Shown here in pieces: positions 1 to 13,569 of a stretch of DNA of 64,000 nt. The notes below the pieces were generated by a model. It did not search any database. It was not told the origin of the DNA and worked only from the letters and a program-made list of their open reading frames with translations. This DNA is from Tenebrio molitor. Its lineage: Eukaryota > Arthropoda > Insecta > Coleoptera > Tenebrionidae. The stretch's first letter is position 1; every line of letters begins with the position of its first letter. Location of the stretch: contig NC_091050.1 of NCBI RefSeq assembly GCF_963966145.1, forward strand, positions 10,602,001 to 10,666,000, read 5' to 3'. The position numbers and the translations under genes were made by a program.

Positions 1-889
1 AATTGATTTATTTAACGATGGATCATGAAAACCGTATAAAATTAAAAACATCACATCCTTATAATAATTAGGTACGAGTACCACAAATATCATCAATCGT
101 GATATTTGTTACTTCGTTGTTTATATACTGCTACGAAAGAGAAAATCAATTCTGATTTAAGATATTGCATAATTAAAAGGGACGATAGATTCTGGCATGA
201 AATTGATAAATTGGAAATTGAAAATCACTTAGAAACATTTTATTTTGGGACTTTCTTCCAGAATTAGTGGATCCTAGACATCAAAGAGGTCAGCCAAATA
301 CTAAAAAAATAGTTATAATTTTGCATTGTTAATATTTTAATATTAACTCAATTCGAATTTTTATTCATTTAGATAAGGTGTTAAAAATCTATTTTTTTAT
401 TTTTATTAAAATAATAAAAAGAAATTAATTCATGAAAGTTGATAAGTTGGTTATCTGAAAAAATTGTAGTAAGTAAAGTAAAGTAATAACACTATGTCGA
501 TGTCGATATTCTCTACCTTCTTGTTTACCTGCAATATTTTTGGTAAACATTTGGAAGGGTCGTTTCACTTATTATACCTGCATCTTTCATATTGTAGGTA
601 AAAAAAAAAACATTTACCAATTGTTCGTGAAGTTTTGCATTTTGTCCTGTGCACTAAGAAGTTACTTGAATATTTACAAGAAAAATATTGATAATCTTCG
701 AGGATTTTAATAGGGCCCATTATGGTCGTATGAATCCAGATATTGCCAGTAATCGGCTGGCTTAGAAACCACTGGAGATTATATTCTGAATCAATTCCAA
801 TTTTAACAATGGGGCAATGCAATAATGACGAGTGAGAGAGGCTAAGAAATAATAGGTTAACTGCTAGTAACTTTGGAAGAATAATAAAT
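1..889. other. A+T-rich stretch, no gene recognised
   Basis: I see no coding region, RNA gene or clear terminal repeats here. Short ORFs on either strand show no family motif. Confidence 0.5.
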
Positions 890-1195
890 ATGAAAATTAC
901 CACGGACACTGCAAATACGATAAAATATATTTTATGTCGCCTCGAAAAATCAAAATTTAAAAAATTACCTGAATCATTGCAATGGGGTATTGACAACGAT
1001 GAAAAAGCAAAACAAAAATTGGAAGAAATAACGGGTCTATGTTCGTGCGGTTTATTTGTAGACATTGAGAAAACATTTTTGGGGGCATTACCAGATGGAT
1101 TGGTTGATTTGGACTCAATTGTTGAAATCAAATGTCCATTTGCTGCTCGAAACACCGACATCAAAACGGCAATAGAAAAAAAATTAAATATTTAG
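890..1195 (+). pseudogene. YqaJ-type (lambda-exonuclease-like) nuclease fragment
   Basis: This 101-codon open frame reads as the middle of a YqaJ viral-recombinase/exonuclease domain. After a CGLFVD segment comes FLGALPDGLVD and then IVEIKCP. The PDG aspartate followed by the E-x-K pair is the PD-(D/E)XK nuclease core used to degrade DNA ends. In insects such domains are usually carried by transposable elements rather than single-copy host genes (family knowledge). The frame begins abruptly in A+T-rich DNA and stops soon after the E-x-K motif, and the C-terminal half of the domain is missing. I treat it as a transposon-derived remnant. The family call is fairly sure; the assignment to a particular element is not. 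Confidence 0.6.
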
Positions 1196-1253
1196 AAATG
1201 AATCCCAGGGATGATGATAAAATATTATTAAAAGAAAATGACAATTATATGTA

Positions 1254-1599
1254 CAGTCGTTGACCAAAATAAAATAGGACAAAGTAAATTTCGATTGTGT
1301 AATTCGATATTTTTGCGAAATCCATCTCTTAGGAAACAAAAGTGTCAAAAATAAAAAAATAATTCTGATAAGTGTCATCATTCGACAATATTTTAAAAAC
1401 TCACAATCATTCAATTGAACATAGTGACAGTGACGAGATGACAAATGAAAAAACACAACCTAACTTTTTGTAAATCAATTGTCAAGTCAAATCAAGTTGT
1501 AATCTGAGACACATACGTCTCAGTTACACTACACAAATCTTTGAATTGTGAAACTGTCTAAGGTAACACTTTGTCCTATTTTATTTTGGTCAACGACTG
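1254..1599. mobile_element. TA-flanked MITE (about 346 bp)
   Basis: Inverted termini of roughly 34 bp begin CAGTCGTTGACCAAAATAAA and match the reverse complement of the right end. The element lies between TA dinucleotides at 1252-1253 and 1600-1601, the Tc1/mariner target. It has no coding capacity and is a non-autonomous element. Confidence 0.8.
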
Positions 1600-1656
1600 T
1601 ACCAGGTTCAAGGTCAACTGCTTATGAGCAATCTCCAAAAATGTTATTTTATTGTA

Positions 1657-2024
1657 CTATGGCGGCCAAAAAATTTTGGCCGTCACATTCTTGACATTCA
1701 AGTAAAGTGTAAATAAATAAACGTTTAGGAATCGTAACCCCACTTTCGATTCTTGTCATTTTGACAATCAATTTAAACTGTTTGAAGCTCAGATATTCCA
1801 AAAATCTGACATGAAAAAACAAAATTAGAGCAATCGTACATAGATAACCTGAGGTAAACGTTCTGTGTAGTATAAATGACAAAATAATTTTGAGTTTTGA
1901 AATTGACCACCCAAAAAATAACGTTCATAATCAAGACGGTAATCATGATGACAATAAAGTACGGATTACAATTTTTTTTTTGAATTGACAGACAATGACG
2001 GCCAAAATTTTTTGGCCGGCATAG
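1657..2024. mobile_element. mariner-type MITE with CTATGGCGGCC termini
   Basis: The left end starts CTATGGCGGCCAAAAAATTT and the right end is its near inverse, with TA duplications at 1655-1656 and 2025-2026. The ends match those of the 1.24-kb mariner-like elements at 39.4 and 56.3 kb, so this is probably a 368-bp deletion or relative mobilised by the same transposase. The interior shows no coding motif. Confidence 0.85.
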
Positions 2025-2698
2025 TACCTACACAATGTGACTTAAAATATGTGTTGTGTTATTGAAGAAGATGATTCTAAATACTGGTACGGTAAAATGA
2101 TAGATACTTTAGAAATACGAGTATGTTACATATTTGAATGGAATGTTGCCCGAAATAACTGACTCGAGAAGTAGCCGAAATTTACCTATAAGAAGCATCT
2201 TAAAAAAAGCCTAACAATTTATTATAAGTCATAACTATGTACCTACCTATAAAAAATTGAATTCTCTGACCAAACAACGATTCAATCATAATTAATAAAG
2301 TTTTTATTTAATAACAGCAAGAACCAACACAAATGTCGTAAATAATACCTGATTTCGATGGTTCCAAACGTTTGCAGCTTGATAGTCCGTACTGGAAATT
2401 TTATAATGTGTACCAGGAATTTTGACTCTTTCGATAACAAATGGATTATTGGATTTTCCCGGTCCTTCTAGGTACTTACCTAGGACCACTAATCATCCCC
2501 AAGTAACTGTACGGTACGGTAATAACGGTGAAAAGAGGTAGGTTTAAAATTAAAAAAAAAAAAAACAGTACCTACATTCCTATCTATCTCAAAGTGAAAG
2601 TAATAAAACTGAATGAATTTTGGGAGTTCATATAATTGGACCATTTTAATTTATTATAATATAACAGTGTTTTCCTTTTGGTTTTCCTTTTTTGTCAA

Positions 2699-2791
2699 TG
2701 GTATTTCACTATTTCTCAAAACTATTTCATATTTACCTCACTTTGACATTTAATAGAGATAGGAAATAGTTTTGAGAAATAGTGAAATACA
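2699..2791. repeat. 28-bp perfect inverted repeat with 34-bp loop
   Basis: The arm at 2701-2728 is exactly complementary to 2763-2790. No gene lies nearby, and the rest of 2030-3900 shows no other feature I can support. It may be a decayed foldback core. Confidence 0.7.
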
Positions 2792-3913
2792 GTTGGTACA
2801 ATTTGGTTTTGTCCATTTGTCAATTACATAATTGTCTACTTGACAATACCTATCAAATAATTTCTAAAATTGTCATTGAATTTTGATCATAATTCTAACC
2901 TCTCTCTCGCAAGGTTTCGCACCATAAAAATGTGCCAATTTTATTCTGACAGTTTCCGTTTTTTTTTTGCAACCAACTATAGTTGACAAAATAGTAAAAT
3001 CAAAAGAAAAACAGTGTAATAATTTTATAAATATTATTATTCGCCGGATTTGGAGACCGATTAGGTTACTATTTAGCGGCTTTTGGTAAAGAGTTTGAGG
3101 CGTTTGAGCATTTAAAATACTAAAATATTTGTCAACCTCTTTACTTTAAAATTTATAATTTAGATTATAAATGTTTCATTAAATAAAATTGTTCCCTATG
3201 GTTCATTGATAAAAAAATTCACTGTATATTTCTCGCACAAAAATATGTTCACTCATTCTTTCATCAAAAATGGCGCATAATATTTATGGCACGCGAATCA
3301 ATGAAAATCCTGATCAGTGCGACCTGTTTTTATAATATCGCAAAAATTGTAGAGCACAAATGCGTTGAAGACCCCCTGTAATAAATGACGGCCCAAAGCA
3401 ATGGACTGACCGAACCCTCGGTCATAAAAGTATTAGTGCGTTATAAGGACCTGCGTAAGTCGCTCTCACTAGCCACAAACCATGTCCGAGCGGCAAGGGC
3501 CGCGTCGTATTAAGTACTTTTGGTTGCCTATTTTCGGATTTATTTTTTATAAATAACAAAAAAACTACGACAGTAAACGAAAAAAGAAAATGTTATCGAC
3601 CTCCGTATTTCAATTATCTATCAAATGAGTGTTTACTTACCGCGAAAAAACGTTCCAGGACAAAAAAATCCGAAAAAAATGATTTCGCGTTTTTATTTAA
3701 TTACAAATTAATTGTTATACTTTTTTTAAAAATAATATGCTATCGACCTCCGTTTAGGTGCCTACTAACCAACAAAAAGTCAAGCATTGCTTCAAAGTTG
3801 ATTTTGTAGAAAAATTCCGAAAAAAATAACTCCATGTATTTAGTATAGGCGCTACGTGAGGGATCGTGGAGCACACAAGTTAGGGCTGCTGTTTATTCTC
3901 TGAGAGTTTACAA

Positions 3914-3955
3914 CATAGACAAATTAACCCCTACGTAGGGGTTAATTTGTCTATG
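3914..3955. repeat. 42-bp perfect palindrome
   Basis: The two halves are exact reverse complements with no loop, centred between 3934 and 3935 on CTACGTAG. It is not followed by a T-run in a gene context, so it is not a terminator. A foldback remnant or cruciform-forming site is more likely. Confidence 0.8.
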
Positions 3956-4360
3956 GTTTACAAGCTTCTGGTCAAGACTAAGAACTACCCGCCACCCCGG
4001 CGAGTCGTCTCTGGTAGGGGTGGGTGGCTACCTGGCCCGACCGGTTAAATATAGCTGGAGGCTATGATTCTTACAATACAATTCAATACAATATAAGAAG
4101 CTTAATCTAATATTTAACATGACATGTTTGTACAAATTGTTTATTAATTTTATTGGTATTGTAATAGACAATTAATGCGATTCTGTTTCAAAATTTGGCA
4201 ATATTGTTATTGAACAATATTGATTTTGCATAGATTAAACCAATCAACAGCTTCATATCATAGCAACTAAATATGGGTAAATTTTAAAACAGAATCGCAC
4301 CAATTACCCGCTATTTTTTGTAATAAGCGCCTAGCGTTTTGATACAGTTGGCCATGAAAT

Positions 4361-5160
4361 GAAATGGAATTGCTGTCAACATTGTTTTTTTTTTACGTAA
4401 CTATGCTTTCAAAAAATATAGCTAAATGTTGGTTGTAGCCGATTAGGATATGTTGCACGCTAATGATCCTGCACTTATACAGCTGCTGCTCTACCAAAAC
4501 GACCTTCTTTAGCTTTAGCAGGATCATACCATTTTATGATAAGCACTTATTCGCTGCTGAATATTGAAATTCACAATTTTAAACTGGCAGTGACATTGAC
4601 AATTGTTAAAAATAGTGACGAAATATTGGACTCAATGTTGCCATTTAATTAAATATAATTTTTTGATCCTCAAATTTTTTGTTGTAAAAACAGCGACATC
4701 TCTTGGCGATGTGAAGAAAAGTAACTCCAATTTTCGTAGCCACTCTGTATATATCTTTTTGTCTATAAGATCCAGGTAATTATTACGAAAGGAGTTAACT
4801 TTGACACTATCAGCCTCATTATTTCGAAACAACTGACACAACAGAAATAATATTTAACATAATAGGCATAGCAACCACTTAAAGTAAAAGCATATGGAAA
4901 ATAATAATATATTTTATTTTTCGCTTGTCAATTATTGATTATTATTTATGTCTCCGATACAAACTATATACGACTGTAACACTTTGTTACGCCTTAGGCA
5001 TAATAAGCGGGCATAAGGATAACGCCCACTTGCAGCAAACACTTTTTAATAATAAAGAAAACTCCATTGTCATTATTTTGAAAGCCCGATATAAAAAATT
5101 GTGGGAAATGAAAATTGTTATTTGAGAAATAACTTGACTTTTATGTCAAGTAAAGCATAT
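4361..5160. repeat. Dispersed repeat family A, copy 1
   Basis: The segment starting GGAATTGCTGTCAACATTG is nearly identical to 27909-28470. Its right half (from about 4765) recurs at about 20563-21000. Short ORFs inside are parallel between copies but have no recognisable domain. It is an uncharacterised interspersed repeat with at least three copies in the window. Confidence 0.7.
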
Positions 5161-5193
5161 CTCCAAAACAAATGTTAGCTTATAACTGAAATA

Positions 5194-5609
5194 CAGGGTG
5201 ATTCACGTAAGATGACGAGCCTGACCAGGTATAAATACAGCCCAAAATGCACTTTACAAAGCATTTATTGTATTTTGGTATTTAAAGATTAAATCAGGAA
5301 TCCAAGTAGGTATTCTATTAATTTGAAAGGTATGTCTGTCATTGCATTTTTCGTTCATATTTAGGATTTGAAAAGGTTTTCGATCTTACTTACTTTAATT
5401 GCTTATTATTGTTATTAAATCATATTTTGCTGAGAGAGGTATTTTTCTGTCAGAACTTGACATTCATTAGGCTGACATTAAAAGCTGTCTGTTTTATGCG
5501 CATTGTGATAATGACGGATAATGTAATAGGGATCGAGATTGCTTTGTGACTAGTCTTTTGGGTTGCATTTTTACCTGGTCAGGCTCGTCATCTTACGTGA
5601 ATAACCCTG
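5194..5609. mobile_element. TA-flanked MITE (416 bp, about 45-bp TIRs)
   Basis: It starts CAGGGTGATTCACGTAAGAT and ends with the inverse, extending through ACGAGCCTGACCAGGT. TA is duplicated at 5192-5193 and 5610-5611. No coding sequence. Confidence 0.85.
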
Positions 5610-6828
5610 TATAAAGTCTATTTTTTAATTATAGTCCGATGTATCAATTAAAAAGCAGAACAACTGCCATATTGCTATCTCTTTTCAACATAATGTAAAC
5701 AAACTATTGAATTCTTGTACGTATTGTATTAAGCGTGTCCCACTATGCATCTCGCTTTAGCATGTGTGATTCGAGCAAGACACGAGTTGTACGTTTATTA
5801 CATTAGCGACGTCAAATTTTTAGATTACGTTTTAACCACATTATTTGTGATAATTTTGCTTGAAATGTTCTCCGTATGATGCCAACGAAAAGCATGTGGA
5901 CAGATATTGGAATCGCGCGGAAACTTGCAAGACTGGAAGTTAACAGGTAAGGGAGTAAACTAATTCATGGTGTTGCCGAAACAAAATCTAGGAAGAAAGA
6001 AAGACAGTCTAAACGTGGTTGTTTAGTGCTGTTTTCAACAATTTTTAAGATATCTGACCTATTAGTTGATATGTAGGTAAATAGTTATCAAAATATTTCT
6101 GAAGGGAACAGTTTTTTGAAAGCCAAAATTAAAACGACGGAATGAATTTGCAGAAAAACCAAGAAAGCACAAAAGAACACACCTCAAAATCTTAAAAATT
6201 GAAATTTGTAATGATATCTGTCTCCTGTTGCCTAAATACATTTTCAAATATTGGTAGAACCATGCACTGCTGTCAAATGTCGAAAGCAGACGCAGGTCAT
6301 GTCGACTTCTTGATTCGGACTAAGCTCATCGGACTATAATAAAAAAATGGACTATACTACATATTAATTTATTTGGATCAAATAAATGTAATACCTTCTT
6401 AAAATCAGAAACTAATTATTCCCAATATTGACATTAAAATTACAATAATTACAGCTTTTGAAAAGTAATCCATGCTCTGGAAGCGTGCATTCTGCCATTC
6501 TGGTCTTTTGCTGCACTTACAATTTCCGGAGGTGTACACGAAAACGCTTCCTCAACAGTTTCCCTTCCTTCTACAGGCTTTTGAGCAATATTTTTTGTAA
6601 AAACACAAAAAACACCGACACCAACTGACACAACAATTCTTTCTGTTTATTCGTTGTCACTAGTTACAATAATCACTGGACATCTGATTTTAACAAAAAA
6701 TTCGGAAAGCGAGCGTTTTGTACATTTTGTCGCCCGTGAGCGACAAAGTGACAGTCCTCGGAAAACGTCAACTTTGCGTTGTCAAATGCAAGCGCAAAGA
6801 CCTACTTTCTACATCGATTGTAGAAAAA

Positions 6829-7250
6829 ATTAATTACCTAGGTACAGCAGGCAAAAAACTATCACTTTAAAGATTAAATTTTGTTCGATGCAGTTCAAAT
6901 TTAGTATACGTTTTGAAAAAATGGTAGACATAAAATCCGTGATTAGAATTTAATTAAAATGTTTTGATGTAAAGATATTTGGTTAAATTAATTTGGGCCG
7001 TTCTACTTTATGAAAATTTATTGCAGACGAAGATTTATGAAGGGTTGCAGTTTGTTTGACGCCGTACAGAGAGAGGTACCGCTGGAACCCTCTTGAATGG
7101 TCTTCGTACCATAAATTGCCGACAAGAATAATAACCACAAACTTAACTTTGTCTTCCATAAATTTTTATAAAGTAGAAAGACCCAAATTAAATTAACCAA
7201 ATATCTTTACATAAAACATTTTTATTAAATTATAATTACGGATTTTATTT
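6829..7250. repeat. Decayed copy of the core of the 11.8-12.3 kb foldback
   Basis: The sequence from the ATTACCTAGGTACAGCAGGC segment through the end of the shared A+T-rich tail matches about 11840-12270 at high identity. The outer terminal sequence of that foldback is absent here. A further 30-bp imperfect inverted repeat (GAGAAATGCTCTCGA) follows near 7270-7320. The rest of 5612-6828 has no feature I recognise. Confidence 0.6.
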
Positions 7251-7439
7251 CTCTATAAAGCTAAGCGTCCACTTGAGAGAAATGCTCTCGAGAGTAACTA
7301 TCGAGAGCATTTCTTTCTGGTGGACACACTTTTGAAAGTAACTACGAGATTAAGGTTTATAATGGGATTTTTTTGTTTACAGAGTAAAACAAAAAAGAGA
7401 GATCATTTACAGGAAAACAAAGAACCTTTACGAAAAAGA

Positions 7440-7860
7440 GCAAGGTTGGAGTACTCAGCATCCACGATGCCCTAATATACTGTGGACCAAAAATGAGTTT
7501 ATCAAAATCCGAGGAAGGAGGAGAAAATTACAGCGATAATTTTTGGAAGGTGGAGATGATTACAGCGATAATTTTTCGATAATTTTAGGACCATGCTAAA
7601 TTATCGGTGTAATTCGTTCCTAATTGGTCCAATGATTCAAAATACTACAAGCTGATTGGTTGAAATTTTCTGAGTGGAATTGTCACTTTAGTTTATTGGA
7701 TTAACGGGAACTCATGAACTTGATGAATTGGACTTACTTTTGTTAATATTTCGGTAATAAGTAAATAAATATAAAAATATTATAATGATTTATTTTTAAT
7801 AAGTTTGGCGAAGACCTTCTACATGAAACTCATGTAATTGTTAAGTACTACAGTAAAAAT
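7440..7860. repeat. Dispersed repeat family B, copy 1
   Basis: Two blocks, one containing ACTCAGCATCCACGATGCCC and one containing GGATTAACGGGAACTCATGA, recur in the same order at about 28560-28880. No coding motif was seen. Confidence 0.6.
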
Positions 7861-8265
7861 ATATAAATATATGTATATAAACGTCTAATTACACTGATAT
7901 TTTTGGTAGTTTTGTACAGCCGCCCGCAAAAGAATCGAGCCTACCCGGCTGCAAGGGAATAATCACCTCTCATAAACTCGTAAATCTAGCCTGCAACTAT
8001 TTCGGACAGTTTGGTATACGAGGGTTGTTTCATTAATTTTTGGTCATTACTTAGACGCTTCTGAATTAAAAATGTTTCTTTTCTTAGATATCCCTAGAGT
8101 TTGTCTGTCTCTATATTTAAAAATTATTGATTTAATTCGATTGCAATAAATGTGATTTGTAACGGCCGACGTTTAGTAAAACTATAAAAATATGTGTATT
8201 AGCGCTACTGAAATTTAAAAACTACCACCTGTTGAATTAAGTTGGTAAAATTAAAATTACACTAA

Positions 8266-8388
8266 GGCCCAGTTTATTCACCTTCAAGTAACTTTATTTG
8301 ATAATTACCGTGGATCTACCAATAGCAGATTCTAAATCATAGCAACTACTGGCCAGATAAATTTACTTGAAGGTGAATAAACCGGGCC
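8266..8388. mobile_element. Short foldback MITE with TAA target duplication
   Basis: The 123-bp element is almost entirely inverted repeat (start GGCCCAGTTTATTCACCTTC) and is flanked by TAA on both sides. A 3-bp target duplication and GGCCC ends fit a PIF/Harbinger-type non-autonomous element. The superfamily call is inference. Confidence 0.7.
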
Positions 8389-8391
8389 TAA

Positions 8392-10977
8392 ATGTCCAAA
8401 TGATAACTTTTATATTACCAGGATGCCAGCTAGACCTTTTGATCGATCTGTTTATTATGTCAAAAAGTGAGTGCCGTAAAAACAATGAAATCTTTTAAAT
8501 AACACAAGATTACAACAAATCGAATTTTTATTTATAGTTTTCATAAGGTATCATTGACATCACTGTAACCAAATATTTCTATTTCCCCTATGTCAAAAAT
8601 CAACTATAAGCATACAACGTTGTAGGTTGTATTTTCTACGTAGAATCCAGTGTTGGTGTTTTTTTTTTTTAGTTTTGTAACAGATAATAGAAACCATGTC
8701 TCCAAAAAATTGAATTATAGAGCTAATAAAATAAAATAATTATCAGTAAGTAGTAATATAACAATTGACTTGAACATCGCATTGATTTGCAAAGGTGATG
8801 CCATTCCCAATCCCGATTTATGCATTTTTACAACAAATTGACACAATTCGCATGATTTTAAAAAATGTGAAACGTATTTATTAGTTACTATAAAGAGTTT
8901 GCTTTCAAAAATAATCACCAATTTATTTTAGAGAAAGAGTTACAGTGATGGATAGACGTTAACGAAATTTTTGATTTTAATATGATGAGTTGAATCTTCA
9001 ATAAAATGATACACAATCGAAATAACCGGTGTGCTTAATAGAAAAAATAAATATGTAACTAAAATCAAAATTATTGTAATAATGAACGTAATGAAATAGA
9101 TCGTTACAATATTTAAGAAAATTCTGGGTAAATTTGCAGAGGTAAAGTATCTTTATTAAACAAAACTAAAACAACATTGGGGCGGGGAGATTAAAATGGC
9201 CAAACATATTTTAAATAAAATTTTCAGACGTAAATAAGAATCTCAATAATCGTGAAATAATCGTCAGGTATAATAAATTAATCAGGGCTTATGTTTCTTT
9301 TACTGTTTGAACAAGTTCTAGCTGTTAGGTGCCGTAAACGGAGAGCTTTCATACCATCGAGGGTTTTATGACAGAGTTGTAAATTTTGGTATACCGATTA
9401 CAAAATAGTGAATGTCTGCTTTTATCTAAGTCTTATTTATTTTTTAACTACGAGTATTTTATCCCATGTAATGATCATTCATGTGTAACGATCGAAAATT
9501 GATTAAGATCAATATTAAAGAAACGCAACAGAAATAGTGAACAATTGTGCCATTTACTTTTTAATGAAACTTATTTGTATCTTACACTACTTGTGTTCTT
9601 ATTAGCGAAAATAAAAGCACCAAAAGCGGATTTTAAAACATAATTTTATTCATCAAAGCAAACCACACTGAACTGAGCTAAAATTACTACAAGAAACAAT
9701 TTGTAAATATGTAGGTAACTAAACCCTTCCCCGAACTACCTGTGACAAGTTGTTTTATAATGGAATTCCCAGGCAGAAAAATTTTCCTTACCGAAAATCG
9801 TCGATTTGCCCTTTAGCGCGGGCCTGGTCTCTAGGTATTTTTTTATAAATTGCTAGCACCGGGCAATGCTTCGCTATTGCTAAATTTGGTTATGTATGAA
9901 TGAAATAAATATAAATGCAGTTAGATAACAAATCATTTATTCAATTGAAATCACATGGATTTAATTGTGTGATGATTCTTTTTTGTTTGTTTTATTGCTG
10001 TTTTGTTTTTGATATTGTTTGTTTTCTTGTTCAGCTGAAAGGTGTGGTTGTTAAGTTGTTCGAATAAAATAAATAGAAATCAATTAGTCCTCTCGGTTTC
10101 TATTCTGTATGTTACATCCCATCGTTTATTTTAAATATTAAAAAAGATTCCGACTATTTGTCTTTTACTAGCAAGTGGCAATAATTCTGAACGACTGTAA
10201 TCAGGTTTACAATTATTTTCTTTATTATTTCCAGCATTTTCAAGTAGTAATTTTTTGTTCGTTTTACCTCAAATAACGTATGGAAACATGGCTTTGATTT
10301 TTCTCTCTCATAGCCATGGATACAACATAAATGAAATATTTGCAGACTATTGGGATACATAGAATATTTTTTTTGTTTGAGAATTATTTTCTCCTGTGTG
10401 AACGGATTTTGATAAATGTCACAACTTTTCAATTGTGGGCCCACTCATACCAAAAAAAGCCCAATTTACACACGAACTCGTTAAATAAACTACATACTAC
10501 ATATTAAAAAATATTGCCACATTTACTGTAACGAATAGGTCCATTTCTTCTTGGAAAAAGAAGATTGATTTTTTTTTAACATTTCTACCTGATATGTATT
10601 TTAATGACTACTTAACAACGTACTGCTAAGCTGTTCCGTGAATTTTGGGGCACCCGGTATAATGTAAAATAGTAGTTTAATACAACGTTTTTTTGTTCGA
10701 CGAGCCCCTTAAAGGCTCAAAATCGCTTAAAATCTTTAAAATTAGCTTGACATTTCGTTTTGACAAGTTGTGACCTTTATCAAAATCCGCTCGCACAGGA
10801 GAAATTTCTCAAATTCTGACAGTGTCGAACAAAAAATTAAATTTTTGAAAATCGAGATTTTTAGAATACAGAATACAGGTAATTTTAACAAGAAAACCAT
10901 TATTTGTCGCTAACGGAAATCCCCGGTTCAGCCAGGCAAGATTTTACAGTCTTGGGTAAAATGGATAGTTGTATATA
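8392..10977. other. Gene-poor A+T-rich interval
   Basis: No gene seen. A short block near 10680-10870 (containing TTTGTTCGACGAGCCCCTTA) recurs in inverted orientation at about 38090-38260, and is a decayed repeat. Confidence 0.5.
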
Positions 10978-11706
10978 CAGGGTGTCCCCAAAAAAGAAGA
11001 CGAGTCCATAACTCCGTTATTTATCGGAAGATTTTAATTATCTGTACACCAAATTAAATGATTGTTAATAGGCTACAAAATGGCCTAATAAATTCAAATA
11101 TAGCCCCATGGACTTCAAGGGTAAACTGTCAAAAAAAAAAATTTCAAATGGGATTACATATTTTTTTTTAGTAATTCTGATAGAGATTTTTATTCTGAAA
11201 ATAACAGTGTATCACAAGTATACACTTAAATACCAAAAATTCACAAAAAAAATGTAAAAAAACGCTACTATCGTCTATGTTCCATTTTGCGCTAAACATT
11301 GGGGGCATATCTGCGCAATCCCACATATTATTATTTGTCATTTGTTTTTCTAGCTACCTTAATTTGGTTATTACATTGTAACGCAATGCATTTTGATAGC
11401 TTTTCGCTTGGTGCTCGTCATTTGTTTCAAAAGTTAGTGTTATTTTTTTTTATGTCAAGTTATACTTGTGATACATTGTTGTTTTTAGAATTAAAATCTC
11501 TATCAGAATTACTAAAAAAAAGTATGTAATCCCATTTGAAAAAAAATATTTTGACAGTTTAGTCTTGAAGCCCTTGGAACTATACGTCAATTTATTAAGC
11601 CGTTTTGTAGCCTATTAAAAACCATTTAATTTGGTGTATATATAATTAAAATCCTCCGATAAATAAGGGAGTTATGGACTCGTCTTTTTTTTTTGGGGAC
11701 ACTCTG
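10978..11706. mobile_element. TA-flanked foldback element (729 bp)
   Basis: The ends begin CAGGGTGTCCCCAAAAAAGA, and TIRs of about 180 bp converge on a short unique centre. It is flanked by TA at 10976-10977 and 11707-11708. The second TA is also the left TA of the next foldback, so the two elements abut with one shared dinucleotide. Confidence 0.85.
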
Positions 11707-11708
11707 TA

Positions 11709-12489
11709 CCGGGTGTCCCATCACTTGTGTCCCGTAGGAAAATGACTTTAAAACTAAATTATATTTATATGAAGGTATTATGGATGCATAAATACTGTTC
11801 ACCGCCACAAAAATTGGGTATTACTTTTTTGTTAAAATTAATTACCTAGGTACAGCAGGCAAAAAACTATCACTTTAAAAATTAAATTTTGTTCAATGCA
11901 GTTCAAATTTAGTATACGTTTTGAAAAAATGGTAGAGCAATAAAATCCGTGATTAGAATTTAATTAAAATGTTTTGATGTAAAGATATTTGGTTAAATTA
12001 ATTTGGGCCGTTCTACTTTATGAAAATTTATTGCAGACGAAGATTTATGAGGGGTGCAGTGTGTTTGACGCCGTACACAGGCAGGTACCGCTGGAACCCT
12101 CTTGAATGGTCTTCGTACCATAAATTGCGGACAAGAATAATACCCACAAACTTAACTTTGTCTTCCATAAATTTTTATAAAGTAGAAGGACCCAAATTAA
12201 ATTAACCAAATATCTTTACATCAAAACATTTTAATTAAATTCTAATTACGGATTTTATTTCTCTATAACTATTTCATAACGTATACTAAATTTGAACTGC
12301 ATCGAACAAAATTTAATTTTTAAAGTGATAGTTTTTTGCTTGCTGTACCTAGGTAATTAATTTTAACAAAAAAGTAATACCCAATTTTTGTGGCGGTGAA
12401 CAGTATTTATGCATCTATAATACCTTCATATAAATATAATTTAGTTTTAAAGTCATTTTCCTACGGGACACAAATGATGGGACACCCGG
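11709..12489. mobile_element. TA-flanked foldback element (781 bp)
   Basis: It starts CCGGGTGTCCCATCA. Arms of about 200 bp are inverted at 12290-12489, and TA follows at 12490-12491. The centre is related to 6829-7250. The small ORF at 12020-12205 is not preserved in the other copy and is not credible as a gene. Confidence 0.85.
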
Positions 12490-12491
12490 TA

Positions 12492-13567
12492 TATATTAGA
12501 TTTCACCAGGAAGAATGTTTAGTTTGCTGTTAATATCTACTATGTATTACTATTTATTTTGGTGGTAATCTAATTTAATTTTTACTTTTTTGTACATAGG
12601 TTTATTTATAGCAAATTTCTCTATTACTTTAAAAAAAAAAACTCAAGTTTAATGTCATAGTTTGCAATCTAGCTGGAGTTTCTTTATTTTAATATTTCAA
12701 TAGAAAATCGCACGGCACTCAAAATCAGCCAATGAATGAATTAGAACTTTTAATAACTGCCTAGCAACTCAAAAATTTTCTGATATTTTACATGTTACAT
12801 ACCCAAGCAAAATTAATAAGCGGTAATTTTTTGATAATTTTTCTTTTAACAGTTTCGCTGTGGATTTCCACATTAGTTTTATAACAGCCTCTTCATAATT
12901 GCCCCATTTTTGCGTTTCATGTTTCCAGTCCACCCCTTCAACAGCATAGTGGAATCAAGGAACTATCCAACTTGACATTGCGCTCTTTTAAGAACTGTTG
13001 AAACTGGCACCACACATTGGCCTTGCTTCGTTTTGTATTTTTTGTTTGAATTTCATCTATCTTCATTTGAACATTAAATAAAAGAAATTAAAAATCAGCT
13101 ATTTGTTTATTTTATCCGAATCTGATTAACAAAAAATTTTAAGTCCGGCCCTGAAATAAACACTACCCTCGGCTCGTCAGAGGTACCTTTTGTGATTTAT
13201 AGTTGGTTGTAATACTTTACAGCGGGCATTGTGAACGCAAATTTGTTGCGGACAGAAGTTACAGCAATAAATCCCTTATACTTTCCCGAAAAAAATTACA
13301 AAATCTCAATTAATTTAAAATCAAAGGTTCCTATCAAATTTGAAATTTCGGGAATACATTCTCCATAATATCTTAAATGTAATTATTAAAAAAAAGAAAA
13401 TTGGATTTCTGATTTTTTTCACTTTATAGCGTCTCGACGCTGTTTCGAAACAATTCAAAAAAATAAAATTACCATGGTATAGTACTTTAATTGAAGATTA
13501 TTACCTGCAAGTTTCAATTTTTTTTAACAACTAGAAATAGGTTAAATCTTCAAAATGCCATACGATG
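12492..13567. other. No feature recognised
   Basis: A+T-rich, with no coding motif and no clear repeat boundary on either strand. Confidence 0.4.
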
Positions 13568-13569
13568 GT

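Noticed and set aside
3914..3955. Rho-independent terminator
   Set aside because: Bacterial-type terminators do not apply to this genome, and no transcript end is implied here.
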